From a virus: 34,131 bases of DNA. The notes under the pieces were generated by a model. That model made no database searches. It had not been told where the DNA came from and saw only the letters and a list, made by a program, of their open reading frames with translations. The translations under genes and the position numbers were made by a program. Positions 15,369 through 22,403 of this stretch are shown here, piece after piece (the first letter of the stretch is position 1; each line of letters starts with the position of its first letter). The DNA lies in IMG/VR virus record IMGVR_UViG_3300043450_000456, positions 1 through 34,131 of that record; one strand, 5' to 3'.

Positions 15369-15460
15369 TGCTCTTCTCTTTGCCCGAGCCGAGCGCCTGC
15401 TGCTGGGATCTGATCTGCCCAGAGGAAGCCTGGGAGCAGCCCCTGCGCTGGGCCGTCTAG
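15284..15460 (+). CDS. Possible small protein
   Basis: A 58-residue frame whose second half reads well as protein (LMLFSLPEPSACCWDLICPE, then EAWEQPLRWAV). It overlaps the end of the 15150-15368 frame. A GC-rich hairpin-like sequence follows the stop near 15461. No ribosome-binding site is obvious. The function is unknown. Confidence 0.35.
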   Translation: MQATSTLLRSSSTRQRKAGPATTAARQLMLFSLPEPSACCWDLICPEEAWEQPLRWAV

Positions 15461-16052
15461 GGCCGAGCCCGGCTCGAGGCCGTTGCGCTTCGCGGCGCAC
15501 CGATCAGTGCCATCAACTGGCGGCCTTGCTCCACCCACTCGCGCCTGCTCGGGGATTGCGCGGCGGCCGCTGACCGACCCGACTAGTTGGCCGGGATGTA
15601 GCCAAGGGCCTATACCGCTACGCCTCTCGCGCCTGCTCGGGCTACGCGGCTCCGGCCGGGGTGAGCAGCAGCAGGGAAAGACTCACCGCCATGCCATGCC
15701 AGGCCCGCAGGCAGGTAAGGCCCCAAGCAACAGACGAACGCTGGCCGGGGTGCAGCAGAGCGGGCCAACAAGATGCCGCTACACAGCAGGCCGCATCAGC
15801 TGAGAACGGGCTACTTGGCAGTCCTCGATCGCCAGGGACGCCAGCAGGTCTATGCACCGGGCGCGGTGAGGAGGCAGCACGGGTCTTTCAGCAGGGCCAG
15901 TGGGGTACGGCTGGCCGGGCGTTGCGAAACCCCTCCGCAGCATGCCCCTGCGGCTCGCACTAGCAAGGGCTGACTCAAGGCTCGCTGTGCTCGCCCCTGG
16001 CTAGTGCTCACCTTTGGGGCGCTTGGTCGGTGTTCTCCGCACCACCCCAGCC
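15461..16052. other. Structured, gene-poor stretch with repeats and hairpins
   Basis: No gene is supported with confidence; a 66-residue frame at 15773-15973 is possible but weak. The stretch holds repeat copies at 15521-15561 and 15627-15641, a hairpin CCGCAG/CTGCGG near 15935-15953, and a long inverted repeat in which GCACTAGC at 15957-15964 pairs with GCTAGTGC at 16000-16007. The last may be a structured leader of the 16053 gene. Confidence 0.45.
15521..15561. repeat. Dispersed 41-bp repeat, copy 2
   Basis: It matches 14558-14598 with three mismatches. The spacing between the copies is about 960 bp. Confidence 0.55.
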
Positions 16053-16271
16053 ATGGCCACTCCCCAAGGCCCCGTCTGTGAAGTCCGCCTGCTTGTAGTT
16101 CACCGCTATCAGCCCGGCGTTCAGAAGCTCGGCTCCACTCCCTGCGAAGTCGAGTTCTTTGGCCGCCGGGGTAAGCCCGTCAAGAAGATGCGGCTGATCC
16201 CCGCTGAGAAGGCCTTTGCCTTTGCCCGCAAGCTGCAGGGCACCCCCGGCTGCACCGTCTCGGTCTGCTGA
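16053..16271 (+). CDS. Small protein, paralogue of the 10863-11075 product
   Basis: ATG 16053 gives 72 residues; the longer frame from 16014 adds a leader that looks non-coding. The protein alternates short strands with one helix (CEVRLLVVHRYQPG, CEVEFFGRRGKPVKK, LIPAEKAFAFARKLQ, CTVSVC). Its pattern of conserved positions matches the 70-residue product at 10863-11075, so the two are likely paralogues of a small alpha/beta family. Function is unknown. Two hairpins begin at its stop codon. Confidence 0.62.
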   Translation: MATPQGPVCEVRLLVVHRYQPGVQKLGSTPCEVEFFGRRGKPVKKMRLIPAEKAFAFARKLQGTPGCTVSVC

Positions 16272-16312
16272 GCCCTTGGGGCTCAGGCCCGGCTGCCGGT
16301 TGGTGGCCGGGC
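16270..16312. terminator. Double hairpin between convergent genes
   Basis: GAGCCC/GGGCTC with a 3-base loop (16270-16284) is followed by GCCCGGC/GCCGGGC with a 12-base loop (16287-16312). It lies between the ends of the plus-strand gene 16053-16271 and the minus-strand gene 16314-16589, so it could terminate both. Confidence 0.5.
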
Positions 16313-16313
16313 T

Positions 16314-16589
16314 TCACAGCCAATGCCTGTAGCTAGACCGCTGCCGCCTGGCCCTGGCCTTGGAGCGAGCACTCCCGAACTGGGGGCTGGTGCCATCGCG
16401 GCGGCGCCGCACCCAGGTTCCTTTTCTGATCAAGCCAGCATCTTGGGCGTTGGCGCGGCGTGCAGCAACGATCGCCCCATAGCCCCGCTTTTGTTTGGCG
16501 CGAGCACGGGAACGGGCCTGGCTAGCGCTGGCGGCCGGCACCACGGTGGATGTGGAGCGGTTGCGCCAGAACACCAGATACCAGGCCAT
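16314..16589 (-). CDS. Small Arg-rich basic protein downstream of the scaffold
   Basis: A 91-residue protein with a very high Arg content (SQARSRARAKQKRGYGAIVA, then KGTWVRRRRDG). It begins MAWYLVFWRN. The gene starts 22 bases after the scaffold stop on the same strand, so it belongs to the head module. The charge suggests nucleic-acid contact, for example an internal virion DNA-associated protein. No known family. Confidence 0.62.
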   Translation of the reverse strand: MAWYLVFWRNRSTSTVVPAASASQARSRARAKQKRGYGAIVAARRANAQDAGLIRKGTWVRRRRDGTSPQFGSARSKARARRQRSSYRHWL

Positions 16590-16610
16590 TGCTCCCTCCC
16601 GGCAGGTTGA

Positions 16611-17531
16611 TCAGCGCCGCGGTGCCGGTGCTCTGGGGGTGGTCGCTTTGACGGCCTCCAGGTAAAGCTCGGCGGTGCTCAGGGTCTGCAGGTTTGGTGC
16701 AGCGCTGTGGTCATGGCCAGCCTCTGCAACCGTGCCCGCATACAGGCCGCTGCGCTGCTGGAACAGGAAGCTGAATACCGGGTGGCGGCGCAGCTCCTCC
16801 ATGTAGTCGCCATCGCACAGCGCCACGCCATCGGCGGTGAGGGGCTGGCCCTTGCCGTCTACCGGCAGCAGCCGCTCGCGGCCGTCCACATCCCCCAGCT
16901 GGAAGTGACCACCGCAGAGCGTCACGAAGGTGTCAAAAAACGTCCCCCGTTCATCGCCGCCGACGCGGCCTTCCGCTTCTGAAAACAGGCGCTCCAGCAA
17001 GCGTTCCTTGCGCAGGTTCTGCACTTGGGAGCGGGCCTCATCCCGTTCCTTTTCAACGCTGCGCACGCGTCGGATGTTGGCCTCATTTAGCTGGCGTTCA
17101 CGGTCGCCCACCTGGCGCTCGAACTCTTCTCGCTTGCGCTCAGCGTCCTGCAGGCGGGCGTATTCATCGGGATTGATCTCCGAGAAGCGCGACAGCTGGG
17201 CGCGGGCCTTGCGCAGCTCTTTTTCGAGCTGGTTGCTGCGGCGGCGTTCGGCTCGCAGCGGTTCAGCCGTGCTGGCTGCTGGCGGGTCGTCGTTGTCGCT
17301 GCTGCCGGTGCTCGAGTCCTGGGGAGGGGCAGCGTCAAAGCTGTCGTCATCGGTGCCGCCGTCGTGGCCACCGGCCTCGTCGTCGCTCTCATCGAGGGGA
17401 TCGAGTTCAGCAGCTAGTGGAGCTAGGGAGCCAGCAGGGCCCTGGTTGGGTTGCTGCTGCTGCTGGCGGTAGGTCTGCCAAGGCACGGCAGGAGCAGGGG
17501 CAGGGGTTGAAAAGAAGGAGGAGGACATCAC
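16611..17531 (-). CDS. Capsid scaffold protein
   Basis: About 306 residues (a second ATG follows the first). A Pro/Gln-rich start is followed by a strongly acidic Asp/Ser/Gly stretch at ~45-90, then a long coiled coil at ~95-190 (NQLEKELRKARAQLSRF, RDEARSQVQNLRKERLLERL). The C-terminal part contains GGHFQLGDVDGRERLLPVDG and EELRRHPVFSFLFQ. Acidic N-terminus plus coiled coil is the usual build of a tailed-phage scaffold, which guides capsid assembly and then leaves. No protease motif is present. The capsid gene is not adjacent, being 5.9 kb further along the same strand. Confidence 0.75.
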   Translation of the reverse strand: MMSSSFFSTPAPAPAVPWQTYRQQQQQPNQGPAGSLAPLAAELDPLDESDDEAGGHDGGTDDDSFDAAPPQDSSTGSSDNDDPPAASTAEPLRAERRRSNQLEKELRKARAQLSRFSEINPDEYARLQDAERKREEFERQVGDRERQLNEANIRRVRSVEKERDEARSQVQNLRKERLLERLFSEAEGRVGGDERGTFFDTFVTLCGGHFQLGDVDGRERLLPVDGKGQPLTADGVALCDGDYMEELRRHPVFSFLFQQRSGLYAGTVAEAGHDHSAAPNLQTLSTAELYLEAVKATTPRAPAPRR

Positions 17532-17673
17532 CCATCACGGCTGTGGTGTTGCGGGCGCCCCGTCCGGGCTGCGCTCGCTCTCCCCTGTTGCCAGCAGCCG
17601 ATCCTGCTGCTGGCTAGCAACGCCAGAGGGCGTGCCGGTCCGCGTCAAGATGGAAAGCCCTGGTGCCTGGGCC

Positions 17674-18594
17674 ATGGCTGATATCACCTCCGTTACAGGT
17701 GCCGGCCTGGCCGCAGGAGCCGCCGCCGCCGCCAAGGTTCGAAAGGGTCTGGATCGCACCACCAAGGTTCTGGCGGTGGCTGCCGGCACGGTTGCGGCCT
17801 CGCTCAGCGAGCTCAACAACTTCGCGGTTGACCCCCAGCTCATCAGCCGCATCACATCTGCGGCCTCCAATCACGGCGTGGCTGCAGCAGACCTGCTGGC
17901 CAAGCTGCCCGGGGAGCTGGAGCACTACGGCACCGCAGCGGTTGATGGCTTCCTCAAGGGGGGCGATGCCCTCGGCAAGCACTGGTCCCACATCCAAAGC
18001 CGTTTCAACTCCCCCCACCTGGCCGCTGATGCGGCCAATGGCATCTGGGAGGACGGCTCGGTCAATATCAGCCGCGGCTCCAGCGACATGAGCTGGCTGG
18101 AGCGACTCCGGGCCAGCACGGACAACCACCTCGATGGACTGATCGCCGCAGCTCAGACCCCTGAGTTTTGGCAGCGCACCCTTGGCAATGCCGTGGAGGC
18201 CAGCGCCTATTCAGCAGCGATCACCGCGGTTGATCAACTGCTGGTGCACCGCGACGTGTTGCTCAACGGCACAGCCGATGAGCGCAAAGAGAGGCTCTTG
18301 CAGATCCTGCAGACCAGCGGCTTGATGGCCGCCGGAGCGCTGCCGGTCTCGGTGTTTCTGGCCGTGGCACTGATGCTCGTGCCTGGTCTGGCGGTGGTAA
18401 TGGGTCCGCTGGGGGTGATCGGCAGTGCCGGACTCGGGTTGAGGCTGATCACCTCTGCCGTGCGTCATCCCAGCCAGCAGGAGCGGCAGGCGGTCCAGCA
18501 GTTGCAGGGCTTGCTGCAGGAGCTGGCCTATGCCCAGCAGCGCGATAGCGACGGCAATCTGACCATCACCGTGCAGGCCCAGCCGGCGAGCTGA
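17674..18594 (+). CDS. Unknown membrane protein inserted in the structural block
   Basis: ATG 17674 gives 306 residues; a longer frame from 17632 is possible. The N-terminal ~30 residues are Ala/Gly-rich. A largely helical middle follows with a distinctive segment (ANGIWEDGSVNISRGSSDMS). Near the C-terminus is a hydrophobic region of about 45 residues (AAGALPVSVFLAVALMLVPG, then AVVMGPLGVIGSAGLG) that could cross the membrane twice. The gene lies on the plus strand between scaffold and LysM genes, both on the minus strand, so it is a moron-like insertion. Its family was not recognised. It shares a Gly-rich hydrophobic hairpin with the 3158-4174 product but no clear sequence similarity. Confidence 0.72.
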   Translation: MADITSVTGAGLAAGAAAAAKVRKGLDRTTKVLAVAAGTVAASLSELNNFAVDPQLISRITSAASNHGVAAADLLAKLPGELEHYGTAAVDGFLKGGDALGKHWSHIQSRFNSPHLAADAANGIWEDGSVNISRGSSDMSWLERLRASTDNHLDGLIAAAQTPEFWQRTLGNAVEASAYSAAITAVDQLLVHRDVLLNGTADERKERLLQILQTSGLMAAGALPVSVFLAVALMLVPGLAVVMGPLGVIGSAGLGLRLITSAVRHPSQQERQAVQQLQGLLQELAYAQQRDSDGNLTITVQAQPAS

Positions 18595-18622
18595 TCGGCT
18601 GAGACTTCTCAGGATCAGGACT

Positions 18623-18772
18623 TTGGCTCCCTTCCCCGGCACTGGTGGCCGGGCTGTCATTGAGCGTGAGACTGCTGATTGCGTTAGCCGTGGACAGGGC
18701 CAGCTGGTGGCGCAGCTTCTCGACAGCGACTTCCATGCCTACGTGGAGCATCTGGGCATGGAGGCGGCTTGA
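18623..18772 (+). CDS. Very small protein, companion of the membrane protein
   Basis: A TTG at 18623 with AGGA just upstream opens a 49-residue frame that reads as protein to the end (PFPGTGGRAVIERETADCVS, then LVAQLLDSDFHAYVEHLGME). It starts 28 bases after the membrane-protein stop on the same strand and ends 17 bases before the convergent LysM gene, so it fills the gap exactly. Its small size and position suggest a partner or antidote, but there is no direct evidence. Confidence 0.45.
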   Translation: MAPFPGTGGRAVIERETADCVSRGQGQLVAQLLDSDFHAYVEHLGMEAA

Positions 18773-18788
18773 GCCGTTGGGCTCTCCA

Positions 18789-19958
18789 TCACCCCGCCAA
18801 CTCGGGCAGCTCCTCCATCAGAGCTGCAGAGCGCCGGGCCGGCAGATAGATCCACTCCCCCGCCGGCAGCGGCGTTGAGGGCAAGTAGCCAGGCACCAGT
18901 AGTTGCGTCCCCGCAGGAATGGGCGTGGTGGAGCGGTAGACAGGCAGCAGCAGGGTGGTGCCTGAGGGCAGGGGTTCCTCGCTGGGCCAGCTGCTCAGCT
19001 CCGGATTGAACTCGCGGATCAGGGAGAGGCTGAGGTTCTGCTCGGCCGCCACGCTGCTCAAGGTCTCCCCCTCGGCTGTGACATAGGGCTGGCTCTGCTG
19101 CAGCACCGGGTTGAGGCTGCGCAGCTTGGTTTCGGTGGTGCCATGACGGCCAGCCAGTACCGCCAACGAATCACCCTCAACAGCGGTGATCGTTTGGGTG
19201 CTCTCAAGCTGGGGGTTACTCCGCCGCAGGGTTGCCACGGTGGTGCCGTAGCGCTCGGCGATCAGGTTCAAGCTGTCGCCAGCTCGCAGCACCAGCACGC
19301 TGTGGGGCCTGAGCACCAGCTGGATCGCCTCCCCCAGCAGCGGCTGCACCAGTAGACCGATGCCGCCGGGTCCGTAGTCCGCCCCGAAGTGCTGCACCAG
19401 ACATCCCGCGAACTGGGCCCGCCCTCCTGATGGCAACCCGCCCTGGGGCGAGAGCTGAGCAAGATCCCCGAGCCACATCACCCCCTGACAGGGGGCCTGC
19501 ACCGTGCCCAGCAGTGTTGGGTCCCAGGGCAGCGGTGCTTCGTCGCGGAAGCCGGGGGTGCCCCATTCGAGTTCAGCCGCCAGCCAGTCAAAGGTGTTGC
19601 TGGTGCTCACCGGCAGGATCGCTGAGCGGCAGAGGTAGCCCCGCAGCAGAACATCACCCGGGTCGGTGAGGGCGGTGTCGTTGTAGCCGCCCACGATGCC
19701 GCCCTGCTCCAGAAAGCAGTCGATCACGTGGCGGCGGATTGGGACCGGACTGCGGCTCTCGGGCCGGTCGACTTCAAATAGGCAGAGGCGGGCATTGGCG
19801 TAGGGCTGCAAGGCCAGCCATAGAGGCGCAGCAAGGGGCTGAGCCACCCGGCTGTCGATTGCGGGTGAGGCCGCTGGCAATCCCACCAGCTGGCCCCACT
19901 GCCCTGCATCCCTAACGGGGTTAAGTCCCTGGTTCAGCGGCGAGAGGGGCTGCTCCAT
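18789..19958 (-). CDS. Virion protein with three LysM domains
   Basis: A 389-residue protein. Residues 1-215 are of unknown fold and contain QGGIVGGYNDTALTDPGDVL. Three LysM modules follow at about 221-250 (VLVLRAGDSLNLIAERYGTT), 257-285 (ITAVEGDSLAVLAGRHGTT) and 292-320 (YVTAEGETLSSVAAEQNLS). The end has repeated LPSGTTLLLPVY and PAGEWIYLP strands. LysM binds peptidoglycan glycan chains. In phages it occurs in baseplate, hub or ejection proteins. Here it lies between the scaffold side and a gene next to the portal, suggesting a neck or ejection protein that holds the cell wall. The start lies three codons after the preceding stop. Confidence 0.78.
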   Translation of the reverse strand: MEQPLSPLNQGLNPVRDAGQWGQLVGLPAASPAIDSRVAQPLAAPLWLALQPYANARLCLFEVDRPESRSPVPIRRHVIDCFLEQGGIVGGYNDTALTDPGDVLLRGYLCRSAILPVSTSNTFDWLAAELEWGTPGFRDEAPLPWDPTLLGTVQAPCQGVMWLGDLAQLSPQGGLPSGGRAQFAGCLVQHFGADYGPGGIGLLVQPLLGEAIQLVLRPHSVLVLRAGDSLNLIAERYGTTVATLRRSNPQLESTQTITAVEGDSLAVLAGRHGTTETKLRSLNPVLQQSQPYVTAEGETLSSVAAEQNLSLSLIREFNPELSSWPSEEPLPSGTTLLLPVYRSTTPIPAGTQLLVPGYLPSTPLPAGEWIYLPARRSAALMEELPELAG

Positions 19959-19961
19959 CGC

Positions 19962-20474
19962 TCAACCCCGCACCAGAGATCCCTGGAAGGGATCGGTTTT
20001 GCATTGGCGCCAGTTCTGCAGCCGCGGCAGCAGCAGCGCCAGCTGGCCGATGTGTTGGCTGCGCTGCCGGTTCAGCACCACCGCCGGTGATGGGCCCGCA
20101 GGGTTCCACTCGCTTTCGGTTTCCTCCAGCAGGAGCTCGGTGGCGTAGTCGACCACCGCCAACTTGCTCAGCGGCAGCGGGTTGGGCACGACGCCACCGG
20201 CGACGCCCTTGCGCTTGGTACGTATTGGTGCATTGAGATCGGCTGGGGTCTGAACCGCCAGCTGCTGATCCAGGACCGCGATGGCATCGAGGTGCCCTTG
20301 GGCGGTGCACACCCCCGTGGGGTAGTGGGTCTGGAGCAGGGCCATCTCCCGGTTCAACGCCGCCAGGGCAGCACTGGTGACGGGGATTGAGAGGGCGATG
20401 CGCAGGGCTTCTCCATCGCCTGGGCGCCAGCTGCAGGTGGGAGGGGAGAACTTGGTCATGCCCTCCGTTGCCAT
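19962..20474 (-). CDS. Unknown structural protein next to the portal
   Basis: ATG 20474 lies one base after the portal stop and gives 170 residues; ATG 20459 is an alternative. The protein mixes helices (LRIALSIPVTSAALAALNRE) with a segment VVDYATELLLEETESEWNPA. It is neither membrane-bound nor enzymatic. Position directly after the portal and before the LysM protein suggests a head-completion or adaptor role. No family was recognised. Confidence 0.62.
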   Translation of the reverse strand: MATEGMTKFSPPTCSWRPGDGEALRIALSIPVTSAALAALNREMALLQTHYPTGVCTAQGHLDAIAVLDQQLAVQTPADLNAPIRTKRKGVAGGVVPNPLPLSKLAVVDYATELLLEETESEWNPAGPSPAVVLNRQRSQHIGQLALLLPRLQNWRQCKTDPFQGSLVRG

Positions 20475-20475
20475 C

Positions 20476-22053
20476 TCAGCTGCCCCCAGTGATCTCACCC
20501 AACCCCAGCTGCTGCCGCAGCTCCGCCCCATCGATCACCCCCCGCTCATGCAGCACCAGCCACTCCTGCACTGAGGGCTGAGGTTTACGCGGCGGCTGCG
20601 GCGGCACCAGCGGGCAGATCTCCACGCTGCAGGCCGGCGTGTCGGAAAGCTTTTCGCCGGTGAGGCGGGTCCATTGGCGCAGCAGGGTGCTGAGCATCGA
20701 GCTCTTCTGACCGGCCAACGACTGCAGCACCGCAAAGCTCTGGCCGGCGGTGAGCGAAATCTCCAGCTCGGTGCGGGCTGGACCATGGCCGCCAGCTGGG
20801 ATCAGTGCGTCGCGGCGCATTGCTTCTTCCAGCTGCTGAAGGTAGGCCCGGTGCTCCGCCAGCGAGCGGGCTTCTATTTCGACCCACTGGAACTTGGCGC
20901 CCTCTGGGAGGTCCATGAAGGAGGAGGTGGAGAGCACCAGGCGTTGAGGGCGTTGGGCATCTGTTCCGGCTCCTTGTGCAGATCCCAGAGCGCCATCACT
21001 GCGGCGGAAGCCGTAGGCATCCACCAGGCCCGTGCGCACGCCCACTGGCAGGGCCGTGCGTGACAACAGATCCTCGTAGTCGCTGCGGCAGCGGTAGTGA
21101 TTGAGGTACTGGTGCGCCAGGCCCAGGTGGGGCAGATCGCCCTCGCCAAAGGCGCTGCCATCTACTGAGTACCAAAGGGCCGGCAGGTCAAAGCGCTGCG
21201 GCAGCAGTGAAGGCTCCCCCACCGGCACCACGTCGTAGCCATCGACGGCACCGGGGTTGGGGTTGGCCTGCCAGCTGCGCAGCACCAGGCCGTCGTCCGT
21301 TACAGACAGGCTGCGGTACAGCCAGGCCTGTGGATCAGGCACCAGGCCGCCGTGAGCATCGATCACCACCGTGGGCACAGCGGCATTGCCTATGGCGTAG
21401 CGGGGCGGCAGGGCCTGCCGGCGTGGCTCCCGCCAGACGATCTCCACCGGCCCCGATGCCGGAGCAGCACTCGCGGAATCGGTGGACAGGCGCCAGTTGA
21501 GAAGGTCTCCCCTGGGTACTAGCTGCAGCCGCGGCAGGGAGAGCCGGTCACCCTTGGCGAGGGCTTCCAGCCGGTCACCTTCTGAAGGCCAGCGGTGCTG
21601 GGGCGGCAGCTGCAGGATCAGACAGCCGCCATCGCGCAGGGTGAGCAGATCGGCCAGGAACAGGAACACTCCCAGATCGGTGCCCTGGCCGTCCACGTCG
21701 GTGGCCACCCGGGTGAGGGAGTCGGGCAGCTCCTGCCAGGCCAAACGAGACAGCATCCCGGCGTAGGTGCGCAGAGCATCGCGGTAGAAGCCGGTGGGGC
21801 GGGCGGCTTCTAGTCGTTTGAGATAACAGGTTTCGGGTTCTTCTATGCCGCGGGGGAGATACAACGGTCGGCGGTTGGTGCTGTCAGGGAGTTCGAGCAG
21901 GGTCCAGCAGTCGTAGACCAGTTGAAGGCGATCCCTCAGGCCGGAGAGGGTGGGGTGTTCCAGCCAGGGGGGCTGGGCAGGGGGTTGGGGCTGCGTCTCT
22001 AAAGGGGAGGTGGAGCGGCTGGAGGTGACTGACTTGCGGCGGGTTGTGGGCAC
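20476..22053 (-). CDS. Phage portal protein, DUF4055 type
   Basis: A 525-residue protein matching the DUF4055 portal family. RRPLYLPRGIEEPETCYLKR is the entry pattern. It is followed by FYRDALRTYAGMLSRLAW and by ATDVDGQGTDLGVFLFLADL, the family's central motif, with GGCLILQLP after it. Later come the clip and wing segments (VVPVGEPSLLPQRFDLPALW and LGLAHQYLNHYRCRSDYEDL). The portal forms the ring through which TerL packages DNA. In most phages terL is directly upstream; here the sigma factor and a plus-strand nuclease gene lie in between. Confidence 0.82.
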   Translation of the reverse strand: MPTTRRKSVTSSRSTSPLETQPQPPAQPPWLEHPTLSGLRDRLQLVYDCWTLLELPDSTNRRPLYLPRGIEEPETCYLKRLEAARPTGFYRDALRTYAGMLSRLAWQELPDSLTRVATDVDGQGTDLGVFLFLADLLTLRDGGCLILQLPPQHRWPSEGDRLEALAKGDRLSLPRLQLVPRGDLLNWRLSTDSASAAPASGPVEIVWREPRRQALPPRYAIGNAAVPTVVIDAHGGLVPDPQAWLYRSLSVTDDGLVLRSWQANPNPGAVDGYDVVPVGEPSLLPQRFDLPALWYSVDGSAFGEGDLPHLGLAHQYLNHYRCRSDYEDLLSRTALPVGVRTGLVDAYGFRRSDGALGSAQGAGTDAQRPQRLVLSTSSFMDLPEGAKFQWVEIEARSLAEHRAYLQQLEEAMRRDALIPAGGHGPARTELEISLTAGQSFAVLQSLAGQKSSMLSTLLRQWTRLTGEKLSDTPACSVEICPLVPPQPPRKPQPSVQEWLVLHERGVIDGAELRQQLGLGEITGGS

Positions 22054-22403
22054 TGGCTGCTGCTTGTGGTCTCAGCTCTTGCCAGAAGCCGTGGTTGATC
22101 GCGCGCAAAGCCATGCAGAATCTGCATTGTTTGGTCGGGCCCTAGGGCAAGCGGGTCGATCAAGCCGCGGGGTTGAGTTCTTATCTGGATCCGTACGTGA
22201 GCCAGGCGTGATGAGGACTTTGCCTCGGACTAACTGCGACGCGGTGGGTTTCGACTTCAACTTGATCTGACTTCGGGTTTTTATGCGGACCAGAAAAAGT
22301 CGTACCATTTCCTAGTGAGATTTCGCCCAAATAGCGTTAGATTGATGGAGCGAGTCTCGCGGTTAGAATTTTTAGTGCTTGCCTGGCGCCACCGTATTTC
22401 GCA
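22054..22403. promoter_or_regulatory. Divergent promoter region between portal and DUF262 gene
   Basis: These 350 bp lie between two divergent genes. The right third is AT-rich. A perfect 15-bp palindrome with arms ATGCAGA/TCTGCAT lies at 22113-22127 and could be an operator. GTTAGA occurs twice, at 22336-22341 and 22362-22367, the same hexamer that is clustered at 27329-27620. No small gene is supported here. Confidence 0.45.

Noticed and set aside
15661-15973. Overlapping plus-strand frames of 100 and 66 residues
   Set aside because: Two frames compete, neither has a clear start signal, and the region is dominated by hairpins and repeats.
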